A stretch of DNA of 17,343 bases from Thermoplasmata archaeon. Its GTDB lineage: Archaea > Thermoplasmatota > Thermoplasmata > Thermoplasmatales > Thermoplasmataceae. This document shows positions 1 through 6,781 of this stretch, piece by piece; position 1 is the first letter of the stretch, and each line of letters opens with the position of its first letter. The stretch lies in assembly GCA_021850835.1 (NCBI GenBank), contig JAJZKS010000008.1:1-17343 (forward strand). The letters run 5' to 3'. The translations under genes were made by a program, and so were the position numbers. Below the pieces are notes generated by a model. It was given only the letters and a program-made list of their open reading frames with translations, was not told where the DNA came from and did not search any database.

Positions 1-56
1 CTTAGAAAATACTGTATTAAATCTAAAAACAGTATGATACAAATGTTTATACTGAT

Positions 57-66
57 GTATAAATTT
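57..66 (+). promoter_or_regulatory. TATA-box-like element for the 81-1115 gene
   Basis: The sequence TATAAATTT at 58-66 is centred about 19 bases before the ATG at 81. That is somewhat closer than the usual archaeal TATA-to-start distance of about 26, so transcription would begin at or just inside the start codon (leaderless). A second AT-rich site at 43-50 (GTTTATAC) is an alternative giving a short leader. Assignment is by eye only. Confidence 0.4.
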
Positions 67-80
67 AGCATTCATAGAAC

Positions 81-1115
81 ATGGCAAATGGCAGAAATGC
101 AAGGTCTGAGACTAAGGCTAAAATAATCTTTGACCTGATGGTATCTCCCAGGTTACGATCTGAAATAATTTCGGAATACTCTAAACAGAGTTCCAAAGGG
201 GTATACCGGCACTTGACAGACCTTGAAAGTGAGAAGGTAATAAGAGAAGCAAGGGAGAAGGGAGCAAGACCGATTCTTTTTTTGAACAAGCGGGACTTTA
301 CATCTACAAGCAAGGCTTTTTCGTATCTATTGGATGCGTTTCCCAAGATAAAGAAAAGTTTCGATAGGGCATTTGTCGAATGTGCAATTTCAGCCTATGG
401 GGATTTCCCCTCCTTCGGGCCCTATTTAGATGATATTAACATGGACTTGCCATACCTAACCTTGAATGCCTTGGGAAAGGCAGAGAGACCCGAAATAACC
501 GAATCAGTAATGGCAAAGGCCCTTAACGCAATTGACAAAATAAGGGGTCTCATGAGTATTGAGGATAGGTTAGCCTATGTGACACTGATTGACAGTATAT
601 CGAATAGCGATTGGTCTCCGGATGAAAGGTCTGTACTTTCCAGAACCGCTTCATTCCTTTTTAGTACAGCCGAACGGGAAAAAAGAGAAGGAGCGTTCAG
701 TAATCCCTCAGTATCGCAAGACATCTGGGACTACGTGATCCGAAAGATAATCCTAATGGCCGTTGGCAAGAGAAAAAATTTCTTGGAAGAAGTGAGGGAC
801 AGCAAGGAGCTTAAGTTAATGTTGGCAAGGATACAGTTATACGAAGCTTCTTTGTTGTCTGTGAATGAAATAGACCTCAGGGAGCAACTGAATAGAAGAT
901 TCCTCACGCCTGAGTTAAAAGCCCAGTTTGAGAAGACAAAGATAAAAGAAATTAGCGAGATGCCTGAAGTATACAGGAAAGAAGCAGAGCAAGAACAAGG
1001 GATAATCGAAGGCGTGGACGATAAGATAGAGCCTTATTCATTGCTTGAAAGTGTAAAGAGCAAAACAAATCCGGTATCTGAAAAGAAGAAATTCAGATTG
1101 TTTAGAAGTTCATAG
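81..1115 (+). CDS. Orphan protein with winged-helix-like N-terminus, function unknown
   Basis: A 344-residue soluble protein that I do not recognise as a named family. Residues about 12-60 look like a winged helix-turn-helix: a helical stretch (KAKIIFDLMVSPRLRSEI), a candidate recognition helix around SSKGVYRHLTDLES, then a basic wing-like turn (REAREKGARPILFLNK). The rest is mostly alpha-helical and charged, with no membrane segment or signal peptide, ending in a Lys-rich tail. It stands alone: the next gene is on the other strand and a hairpin terminator follows directly. The ATG at 81 is the first start after the AT-rich promoter. A sequence-specific regulator is the obvious guess from the N-terminus, but the large C-terminal domain gives no clue to a ligand or partner. 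Confidence 0.75.
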   Translation: MANGRNARSETKAKIIFDLMVSPRLRSEIISEYSKQSSKGVYRHLTDLESEKVIREAREKGARPILFLNKRDFTSTSKAFSYLLDAFPKIKKSFDRAFVECAISAYGDFPSFGPYLDDINMDLPYLTLNALGKAERPEITESVMAKALNAIDKIRGLMSIEDRLAYVTLIDSISNSDWSPDERSVLSRTASFLFSTAEREKREGAFSNPSVSQDIWDYVIRKIILMAVGKRKNFLEEVRDSKELKLMLARIQLYEASLLSVNEIDLREQLNRRFLTPELKAQFEKTKIKEISEMPEVYRKEAEQEQGIIEGVDDKIEPYSLLESVKSKTNPVSEKKKFRLFRSS

Positions 1116-1148
1116 AACTTCTAATCCTGAAGCGACCTTTTATTTTTT
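1102..1148 (+). terminator. Hairpin plus T-tract terminator overlapping a stop codon
   Basis: A perfect 10-bp inverted repeat (TTAGAAGTTC at 1102-1111, GAACTTCTAA at 1115-1124) has a 3-base loop and includes the TAG stop at 1113-1115 of the upstream gene. A T-rich run (TTTTATTTTTT, 1138-1148) follows 13 bases later. Archaea usually terminate at T-tracts without a hairpin, so the hairpin may instead stabilise the mRNA end. Confidence 0.6.
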
Positions 1149-1348
1149 AACAAATTCGATTAATATATAATTAGAAGCGGGATAATGGAATGTGTTCTTT
1201 TAAATATTCAAATAATTATGAACTATCTTTGGTAGTGGATACCTACCTATCCTTAATGCAATTGACTTTGGCTTCTACATAGTATTTGACCAAATAGAAA
1301 TGGATACTATATGTGGACTGACGTTCCTATAGTTTGGTAATAATTTCT
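1149..1348. other. Intergenic, AT-rich, no gene seen
   Basis: About 200 bases between the terminator of the first gene and the 3' end of the convergent LigT-like gene. I see only a weak 5-bp inverted repeat (GGTAG 1231-1235, CTACC 1243-1247) and no convincing ORF on either strand. Confidence 0.5.
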
Positions 1349-1876
1349 TTACATCAGCCTAAAATCTTCAAGTTTATAATATCCGCTCTTCTTAAATTTA
1401 TACACCCTTACGAACTTTGCCTTAAATGTTGGTATCCTCGGCAGTGCCTGTTCGGCTAAATCTTTCATCTCTCTTAATTCGATTTCGCTCATCCCAAATT
1501 CTATTGTTCCAAGGGTTAAGTGTGGCGTGAAACGATCAAGCTCAAAATACCTATTACTACTTTCTGGATCTGAAGACACTGCTTTAACTAATTGACTGTG
1601 TAATTTGTAGATTTCTGGCGACTCAACACTAATATAAACTACCGTTTCCCCAAAAGAATTTGGCTTTGTAAGAGTTAAACTAAACCCCTTAAATGAGTTA
1701 CATACTGTTCTTATGGAATCCAACCAAGTCATGTCGTCATTCAGACCTGCTTGGGATTTGACAGTTATATGTGGCTCAATGATATTTGGAAGTCGATTGC
1801 TAAGCCATTTTCTTTGAAAGGCCATTATTTGATTTCCATATTCTGGAGGAGGCACAATTCCAATGAAATATTCCAT
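1349..1876 (-). CDS. 2H phosphoesterase, LigT / 2'-5' RNA ligase family
   Basis: A 175-residue protein with the two HxT signature motifs of the 2H phosphoesterase superfamily: PHITVK (H36, T38) and PHLTLG (H119, T121). The length fits a single 2H fold. In the family the two histidines act on 2',3'-cyclic phosphates or 2'-5' linkages in RNA (RNA cyclic phosphodiesterase, ThpR/LigT) or on small nucleotides. This copy could be a tRNA/RNA-end-processing enzyme, but the substrate cannot be told from sequence. The ATG at 1876 fits the family N-terminus (MEYFIGIVPP). An AT-rich box (TTAAATA on the minus strand, about 1901-1907) lies about 28 bases upstream, suggesting a leaderless message. It is transcribed alone. 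Confidence 0.85.
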   Translation of the reverse strand: MEYFIGIVPPPEYGNQIMAFQRKWLSNRLPNIIEPHITVKSQAGLNDDMTWLDSIRTVCNSFKGFSLTLTKPNSFGETVVYISVESPEIYKLHSQLVKAVSSDPESSNRYFELDRFTPHLTLGTIEFGMSEIELREMKDLAEQALPRIPTFKAKFVRVYKFKKSGYYKLEDFRLM

Positions 1877-1903
1877 TCTTGTATCACTTCGCTGTTTCAG
1901 TAT

Positions 1904-1936
1904 TTAACTTGCCCTTTGTTGCTTTTGGCAAGTTAA
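1904..1936. repeat. Perfect 10-bp inverted repeat over the LigT-like gene promoter
   Basis: TTAACTTGCC (1904-1913) and GGCAAGTTAA (1927-1936) are exact inverted copies with a 13-base spacer, 28-60 bases upstream of the minus-strand gene starting at 1876. The left arm overlaps its likely TATA box. A shorter repeat with the same core (ACTTG 1984-1988, CAAGT 1992-1996) lies about 50 bases further out. Candidate operator; a small hairpin or terminator for another transcript is the alternative. Confidence 0.5.
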
Positions 1937-2173
1937 TTAATTTGTTACCCTTATAAATTGGGTTTTGAATAAATTTGTGATCAACTTGAACCAAGTATTA
2001 ATCATAAACTTCGGGTATCTTTAACATTCTGGGGGTAAAAATACACACCAAATTTGACTGTCAATAAAATGTTTCACAGGTCATTTTGCCATATTCACAA
2101 AGAATTGGCCAATATCCAGTGTAATGTGAAGGATATGAGCTGCTTAAAAATATCCATAAATAATTCCATTCAG
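1937..2173. other. Intergenic, AT-rich, no gene seen
   Basis: Spacer between the promoter of the LigT-like gene and the 3' end of the HxlR-type regulator. Short open frames here are not family-like and mostly run antisense to the regulator. Apart from the ACTTG/CAAGT repeat noted above I see no structure. Confidence 0.4.
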
Positions 2174-2527
2174 TCATTCCATGGGTTTGTTATCAACAAG
2201 ATGAAGCAGTGGCATCAACCGCTCTCTTACATCCTGGCCAAATTTAGTCAGTGAATACGTAATTCCATCAACTCCTTCACTTCTTTGTATCAAATTGTAA
2301 TCCTGCAAATCCTTCAGCCTTTGGGAAATGATGGTTGAACTGGAATTTGGTATGTCATTGAGTATTTCGTTGAAATTCTTCCTAGTTCCATTGTTTCCTA
2401 TCACGCCCAGCACCATCATGGTGTACTTCTTGCCGATCAGGTTAAGCAGGGGAAGTGAAGGATCTACGCAGACGGTGGAACCATTATCTTCGATCATGCA
2501 GGCTTTGTTCTTATTCCGGTATCTCAT
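2174..2527 (-). CDS. HxlR-family winged-helix regulator, probable mercury-locus repressor
   Basis: A 117-residue protein matching the HxlR/MarR-like winged helix: LLNLIGKKYTMMVLGVI (helix 1), the recognition-helix region SSSTIISQRLKDLQDYNLI, and the wing ending in YSLTKFGQDVRERL. I chose the ATG at 2527; an in-frame TTG at 2554 would add nine residues unlike the family N-terminus. Two cysteines (C10 and C20) precede the DNA-binding fold; HxlR proteins commonly carry an N-terminal cysteine, here a plausible site for Hg(II). The gene is divergent from the HMA/MerA pair with about 105 bases between starts, the usual arrangement for a local regulator. Family assignment is firm; control of the mer genes and mercury sensing are inferred from position. 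Confidence 0.8.
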   Translation of the reverse strand: MRYRNKNKACMIEDNGSTVCVDPSLPLLNLIGKKYTMMVLGVIGNNGTRKNFNEILNDIPNSSSTIISQRLKDLQDYNLIQRSEGVDGITYSLTKFGQDVRERLMPLLHLVDNKPME

Positions 2528-2579
2528 ATGTTCATTGTTTCTAACGGTTCCCAAACAATATCATAAGTCAAATCTGGAT

Positions 2580-2599
2580 AGGTTAAAAAAAGTTTACCT
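2580..2599. promoter_or_regulatory. Imperfect inverted repeat, candidate operator in mer promoter
   Basis: AGGTTAAA... and ...TTTACCT form an imperfect dyad just upstream of the TATA-like element of the HMA/MerA operon and between the two divergent genes. A dimeric HxlR regulator would be expected to bind such a dyad. The match is short, AT-rich and one base out of register, so this is tentative. Confidence 0.25.
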
Positions 2600-2603
2600 T
2601 TCT

Positions 2604-2613
2604 GTATTAATAA
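2604..2613 (+). promoter_or_regulatory. TATA-box-like element for the HMA-merA operon
   Basis: GTATTAATAA is centred about 25 bases before the ATG at 2633. This is the classic archaeal TATA spacing and implies transcription starting at or next to the start codon (leaderless mRNA). Confidence 0.5.
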
Positions 2614-2632
2614 TTGCCGGTAATCTGTCATC

Positions 2633-2866
2633 ATGAAAGAAGAAAGAGTGAAACTGAGAATTTACGGGATGACTTGCGATGACTGTGTTAACACTGTGAG
2701 CCATGGTCTCAAAAAACAGGACGGAGTTCTGGATGTTAAAATATCCCTGAAAGATGGTTCAGGAGAGATTGAAATTGACAGTGACAAAATAGAACCGGAA
2801 AAACTTCTTAAAAACGAGGTATTCGAGAAGCCTTCACACTACAGAGCTACGCTAATGGACCAGTGA
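2633..2866 (+). CDS. HMA-domain mercury-binding protein (detached NmerA / MerP-like)
   Basis: A 77-residue heavy-metal-associated domain with the metal site GMTCDDC (C15, C18) in the loop after the first beta-strand. There is no signal peptide, so unlike periplasmic MerP it should be cytosolic. Its C-terminus (HYRATLMD) resembles the end of the N-terminal HMA domain of bacterial MerA (YKATLAD in Tn501 MerA, from memory). The next gene, merA, continues in the same reading frame after one TGA and two sense codons. It probably captures Hg(II) on the two cysteines and hands it to MerA, as NmerA does when covalently attached. Other metal chaperone roles (e.g. copper) are possible from the fold alone; the neighbour argues for mercury. 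Confidence 0.85.
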   Translation: MKEERVKLRIYGMTCDDCVNTVSHGLKKQDGVLDVKISLKDGSGEIEIDSDKIEPEKLLKNEVFEKPSHYRATLMDQ

Positions 2867-2872
2867 ACTGAT

Positions 2873-4312
2873 TTGAACAGCGAAGTACAGAAGTTTGATC
2901 TTGTAATTCTTGGAAGAGGTGCTGCTGCTTTTTCGGCTGCTATCAAGGCTTCAGAACTGAGCAACGGCGAGATGACAATTGCTATGATTGGAGTGGGCCC
3001 ACTTGGTGGTACATGCGTGAACTTTGGTTGTGTACCGTCAAAATACTTGCTTGAGGCATCGCATTCAGTTTTCAGACCTGAACATCCAAGAATGGCAGGA
3101 ATACACACAACCATGGTGAAATATGAATTTTCAGAAGTCATGGAAGGATTGAGATCATATGTTGGACACGCAAGAGATACAAAATATGCAAAGGTGATTG
3201 AAAACTACAGCAATGTGAGCCTTTTCACAGGACTCGGCAAATTCGTGGATAAGAAGACCGTAGTGGTTTCAGATTCTAATGGAAAAGATGTGGCAGTGGT
3301 TTCCGGCTCAAACATGCTCATAGCAACCGGGTCGCATCCCACGGTCCCAAACATCGAGGGTTTGAAGGAAACAGGGTTCCTCACCAGTGATACCATATGG
3401 GGGATAAACGATCTACCGGAATCGGTTGCGATCATAGGGGGAGGTGCTATTGGCCTGGAGCTGGGGCAGGCATTGCTGCATTTTGGTTCGAAGGTGACTG
3501 TGATTGAAGCTCTTGATTCCCTTCTCCCGCAGACTGAGCCCGAAATAGGTTCAGCATTGAAAATGTATCTTGAAGAGGAGGGCATGAAATTCTACATGAG
3601 GGCAAGGGTGAGCAAAATCAATAAAAACGGGGGCATGAAGTCTGTTGAATTCATAACTCACAAAGGGAATGAAAAAATAGACGTTCAGGAAATCATAATT
3701 GCCACCGGAAGGCAGCCTAATACAGAATATCTTGATCTTAAAACCGCTGGTGTAGATACGGATCCCAGAGGGCTCATAATCACTTCCAGAACCATGAAAA
3801 CCTCCGCATCTGGAATTTACGCGGCAGGAGACTGCGTTTCTAAAAAAATGTTCCTTGAAACTCTTGCCGCCAGGGAAGGTGTTACGGCCGTGAGCAACAT
3901 GTTCGGGGAAGATATGAAGATAGATTACGAATCTGCTACCTGGGCAGTATTTACAAACCCGCAGGTTGCAGGCGTCGGAATGACGGAAAATGAATTTTCC
4001 AGGAAAAACGGATCGTGCTCTTGCAGGATTTTTTCATTGGAAAACCTCACGAAGGCAAGTATAACAGGAGAAACAGAGGGCATTATAAAGATCACTGTTG
4101 ACCCAAAAGATAACACGGTAGTGGGAATGCAAATACTCGCTCCAAATGCCACGGACATAATAACAGAAGGAGCATATGCCGTTGGGAAAGGTTACAAGAT
4201 AGATGATATAATAGCCACAAGCCATATTTTTCCATCCATATCTGAGGGTGTTAAACTTGCCGCCCAGTCATTCATAAGGGACCTGTCCAAAATGGCGTGT
4301 TGCGTGGAGTGA
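2873..4312 (+). CDS. merA: Mercuric reductase MerA
   Basis: A 479-residue FAD-dependent disulfide oxidoreductase that reduces Hg(II) to volatile Hg(0) using NAD(P)H. Visible features are the N-terminal dinucleotide fold (VILGRGAAAFSAAIKA), the redox pair in GGTCVNFGCVPSK (C48, C53), a second Rossmann motif (AIIGGGAIGLELGQA), the FAD-contacting GIYAAGDC, and the MerA-type dimer end (SEGVKLAAQSF). The vicinal cysteines C476-C477 three residues before the end are the hallmark that separates MerA from dihydrolipoamide dehydrogenase, whose C-terminal His-Glu motif is absent. It lacks the usual fused HMA domain, which is encoded by the preceding ORF. The start is a TTG six bases after that ORF's stop, with only a weak ribosome site, so expression may depend on translational coupling. 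Confidence 0.95.
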   Translation: MNSEVQKFDLVILGRGAAAFSAAIKASELSNGEMTIAMIGVGPLGGTCVNFGCVPSKYLLEASHSVFRPEHPRMAGIHTTMVKYEFSEVMEGLRSYVGHARDTKYAKVIENYSNVSLFTGLGKFVDKKTVVVSDSNGKDVAVVSGSNMLIATGSHPTVPNIEGLKETGFLTSDTIWGINDLPESVAIIGGGAIGLELGQALLHFGSKVTVIEALDSLLPQTEPEIGSALKMYLEEEGMKFYMRARVSKINKNGGMKSVEFITHKGNEKIDVQEIIIATGRQPNTEYLDLKTAGVDTDPRGLIITSRTMKTSASGIYAAGDCVSKKMFLETLAAREGVTAVSNMFGEDMKIDYESATWAVFTNPQVAGVGMTENEFSRKNGSCSCRIFSLENLTKASITGETEGIIKITVDPKDNTVVGMQILAPNATDIITEGAYAVGKGYKIDDIIATSHIFPSISEGVKLAAQSFIRDLSKMACCVE

Positions 4313-4317
4313 TAGAA

Positions 4318-4458
4318 ATGAAAGTGCAAGAAATAATTTGGAATTCCCGGTCCGTACTGGCACTTACTGCTCTTTGGATATACACTGGCAAACCTTGGTT
4401 GATTTTGGGGAAAATTAGCGTGCCGATCTATGTCATGAATTGCCTTTACATTACATGA
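4318..4458 (+). CDS. Small hydrophobic ORF after merA, uncertain
   Basis: A 46-residue frame beginning five bases after the merA stop, with a hydrophobic stretch (VLALTALWIYTG...PWLIL). Its TGA overlaps the ATG of the hicB remnant frame (ATGA). It could be a tiny membrane peptide of the mer operon. I think it more likely that this is chance open frame in the decayed 5' part of hicB, since the hicB-like sequence continues upstream of that ATG in the other frame. Confidence 0.2.
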   Translation: MKVQEIIWNSRSVLALTALWIYTGKPWLILGKISVPIYVMNCLYIT

Positions 4459-4586
4459 CTTGCGAAACTAAAGAGGAGGGCCTCTCTAATATCAAAGAGG
4501 AAATAGAACCCTGCATAGAGGTTCTCAAGGAGGAGGAAAACCTCATACCTCATGATGCTGACGGGGAAGTTCTTGTGGGCGCCTAA
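4419..4586 (+). pseudogene. HicB antitoxin remnant, N-terminus lost
   Basis: In one frame from 4419 the translation reads RADLCHELPLHYMTCETKEE then GLSNIKEEIEPCIEVLKEEE and ends at TAA 4584-4586. This follows the HicB partial-RNase-H core (..A..CPELPG..TQG.T.EEALENIKEAIE.YLE.L.EEG..IP). The Gly of ELPG is replaced by Leu, and a TAG at 4416-4418 cuts the frame where the first beta-strands should be. No DNA-binding tail follows. A 43-residue piece from ATG 4455 could still be made. The hicA-like frame overlaps its end, the usual tight linkage for hicBA/hicAB modules. Recognition is by eye from family consensus. Confidence 0.55.
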
Positions 4587-4788
4587 ACTTCCAGTTGTTT
4601 CACAGGAAGATGTTAACAGTGTTCTAGCCAACCATTGTTTCACAGTAATAGAAGGGAAAGCGGGTCAAATAGTGTTACAACAAATTCGCATTTACAGAAG
4701 TGCTATAGTTCCCTTGCAACAGGAACTGAAATTAGGAACCCCCGGGCCATATTTAAGCAAGCATGTTAGACAGTGGATGAATTTGTGA
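4552..4788 (+). CDS. HicA-like mRNA interferase, degenerate
   Basis: A frame of 78 residues with the HicA double-stranded-RNA-binding-like fold: KLPVVSQEDVNSVL at the start, then FTVIEGKAGQIVL, IVPLQQELKLGT and a short C-terminal helix. Family members have KLPVVSGKEV..L, G(S/N)H.(I/V)L and VP.H.ELK.GTL. In this copy the catalytic histidine of the GSH motif is glutamine (GKAGQ), the VPLH histidine is also glutamine, and the C-terminal helix is divergent. Similarity starts near 4582, so a TTG at 4573 may be the true start rather than ATG 4552. It overlaps the hicB remnant by 35 bases. The frame is intact but the toxin should be inactive; it may be a pseudogene on its way out. Confidence 0.55.
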   Translation: MMLTGKFLWAPKLPVVSQEDVNSVLANHCFTVIEGKAGQIVLQQIRIYRSAIVPLQQELKLGTPGPYLSKHVRQWMNL

Positions 4789-4979
4789 GGTGGTTATAAT
4801 TTCAGCTTCCGGTAGTTACACAATTGTTTCTACTTAATCGAATAAGTGACTCCCTACCTATCCTTTACCATTTGCGAATTTAGAACATTTGAAACGACCG
4901 TAACGCCGTGTTTGTGTGCATTTTAAATCGTAATTAAAAAATTAAAAATTAAAAAATAAAATGGTGATTAATAACTAAT
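4789..4979. terminator. Intergenic with T-rich terminator for the minus-strand glycanase-like gene
   Basis: No gene is seen here. On the minus strand, directly downstream of the stop at 4980, there are several T-runs (complement of the A-rich tract 4936-4961), the typical archaeal termination signal. On the plus strand nothing comparable follows hicA. Confidence 0.5.
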
Positions 4980-6767
4980 TTACCTGTCACCCAGGTTATA
5001 TCCTTGAAAATCAGTGTAGTGGTTGTAGGTGTTGGATGTTATGACATTCTGGTACATTGTGCTCTGTACATAGAACAGATTTGGGTCAGTTCCAAGCGCA
5101 GCCATTTTATGTGTCCAGACTGTGGTTGTAAAACCATGTTGTGACAGTTCAGTGTTGACGGATGTAAAAACTTTCTTTGTTTCGTGGTATGTGTAGGTTA
5201 CGTTCAGTATGACTGCAAATCCTGGCCCGAATTCAAGAACACTGGAAAAGATTCCGTTGGTGCCGTAAATCATATTGCTTGTCGACGCGAAATTCATTGA
5301 GTGATGCCCGTTGACATTTGAGACAGTGAATGTGCTGAGGTTGTAGGCTTCCAGGACATTCTCAAAATAACTTGTGTAGTTGTAGAATGAGAGACTGCCA
5401 CTGCTGTACATGAAATTCAGTACTGCACCATAGTCAAAGGCAATTGGCATAACTGCTGAAGTGGTGCTCATGACAACGCCATGCATCCCCTTTTCATTGT
5501 ATACAGTCTGGGTGTGTGTTACAGTGGTCTCGTCCTGGGATAAATTCTGCCAAACAGAATTGGGCAAGGTCTGGAGGTTTGTGAAGTTCATGCTTGTCAA
5601 GGAAGATACCCTGATGGAACCCTGTGTTGTCTTTATAAGTGAAGCTCCGCCATAGAATATGTTCCTGTATGTGTTGTAAAGGCTGTAGTTGTTTCCGTTC
5701 TCATTTACAAGCCCGTTTGTAGTCTGAGTAACATTCACTAGTTTTCCTTCGTGGAATCCGTATCCCAACTGTTTTGCGCCAAGGACATTGTTCTGAGTGT
5801 AGAGGAAGAGGTTACCAGCGAAAAGGCCAATCCCAGGCCCTTCTGAGGCTCCGCTTACCTGTAAAGGCACATTGTTGCCTTCTATCATCCCAAGCGCATC
5901 AGTAAGATTTACAACATTCCACTGGTGGTTCAGCATGTACGGAGGATATACCGGCCTCCAAGAGAACAGATCTATGCCTCCTGAATTGATCCACGGGAAT
6001 ATGAATGAGTCTGCAAGTTTTGTGCCATTTACTGACCATGTGTAAGCTGCCCATGCTGGATTCAGCGTGTACTGGAATTCATTGTCGATCACAATGGACT
6101 GTACATTGGCGGCCACTGTATCAGTGGGTATATTAACGTAATTAGTCCCGCCCCTCAATGAGATGACCTGGGATGGATATGTAGGCGGAGCGTGGCCTGC
6201 AGGAACCGGGTAGAGCAACAATGTGTAATTGTTGTACTGGATTCCCCTGAAATTCTGGTGAATCCCCAAAGTTGTCCCGGATACCGAGATGGAATTCTTT
6301 CCGTCAAAGAAGCTCATAAAGAGACTTATGTTCACATTCACAGCCCAGCTACCTGCCTCTGGATTGACCCCTAGCCATACTGTTGCGCCATTGACACTGA
6401 AACTGTTGAAGTAGTCGTATGCGGTGCCTGCATCATATCCAGTTACATTGAGTATGGCAGTTTCCCATGTTCCATTGGGTATTGAGACAGTCCCGAATGC
6501 CGTGATCGGTACAACAACAGGTGTTGTATCCGGTACTGCGGGTGGCTGAGACCCCTGTGGATTGGTAAAATTCGCAGGAGGAAACCCGCTAGGCAGAACC
6601 GGATCACTTAGGGCATTTATAACGTGTGACTGGGCGGTACTTCCAATAGGAACCGCAGCCTGTGCAGTGGCTCCAGCGCCCTGGGCAGAACTGTTCAACA
6701 ATAGCGTGCCTGATGTTGCCATAAAAATAACGGCCACAGCAATTACTGAAATTTTCGATATTTTCAT
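4980..6767 (-). CDS. Secreted peptide:N-glycanase A-like protein
   Basis: A 595-residue exported protein. The start is ATG 6767: it gives a clean signal peptide (MKISK, then hydrophobic ISVIAVAVIFMATSGTLLL) and has AGGAAG six bases upstream, whereas an ATG at 6821 would add 18 polar residues before it. Residues about 90-310 resemble the PNGase A family (peptide-N4-(N-acetyl-beta-glucosaminyl)asparagine amidase A): GTWETAILNVTGYDAGTAYD, VNGATVWLG, then PWINSGGIDLFSWRPV, and VNLTDALGMIEGNNVPLQVSG. Family enzymes remove N-glycans from glycopeptides and work at acid pH, which suits an acidophile. The C-terminal half is beta-rich, Asn/Thr/Tyr-rich and unassigned; there is no membrane anchor at the C-terminus. 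Sugar or glycoprotein scavenging outside the cell, or turnover of the cell's own N-glycosylated surface proteins, is inferred. Confidence 0.7.
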   Translation of the reverse strand: MKISKISVIAVAVIFMATSGTLLLNSSAQGAGATAQAAVPIGSTAQSHVINALSDPVLPSGFPPANFTNPQGSQPPAVPDTTPVVVPITAFGTVSIPNGTWETAILNVTGYDAGTAYDYFNSFSVNGATVWLGVNPEAGSWAVNVNISLFMSFFDGKNSISVSGTTLGIHQNFRGIQYNNYTLLLYPVPAGHAPPTYPSQVISLRGGTNYVNIPTDTVAANVQSIVIDNEFQYTLNPAWAAYTWSVNGTKLADSFIFPWINSGGIDLFSWRPVYPPYMLNHQWNVVNLTDALGMIEGNNVPLQVSGASEGPGIGLFAGNLFLYTQNNVLGAKQLGYGFHEGKLVNVTQTTNGLVNENGNNYSLYNTYRNIFYGGASLIKTTQGSIRVSSLTSMNFTNLQTLPNSVWQNLSQDETTVTHTQTVYNEKGMHGVVMSTTSAVMPIAFDYGAVLNFMYSSGSLSFYNYTSYFENVLEAYNLSTFTVSNVNGHHSMNFASTSNMIYGTNGIFSSVLEFGPGFAVILNVTYTYHETKKVFTSVNTELSQHGFTTTVWTHKMAALGTDPNLFYVQSTMYQNVITSNTYNHYTDFQGYNLGDR

Positions 6768-6781
6768 TTTTTGCTTCCTGT

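Noticed and set aside
2873..4312. Dihydrolipoamide dehydrogenase as the identity of the flavoprotein.
   Set aside because: The C-terminal Cys-Cys pair, EGVKLAAQSF end, and adjacent HMA gene fit MerA; the C-terminal His-Glu active-site motif of dihydrolipoamide dehydrogenase is not there.
4446..4643. A 65-residue minus-strand frame over the hicBA remnant.
   Set aside because: No recognisable family, and both plus-strand frames there match HicB/HicA.
1243..4865. The 12-mer CTACCTATCCTT occurs at 1243-1254 and 4854-4865.
   Set aside because: In 17 kb several shared 12-mers are expected by chance, and the flanks do not match, so it is not evidence of a mobile element.
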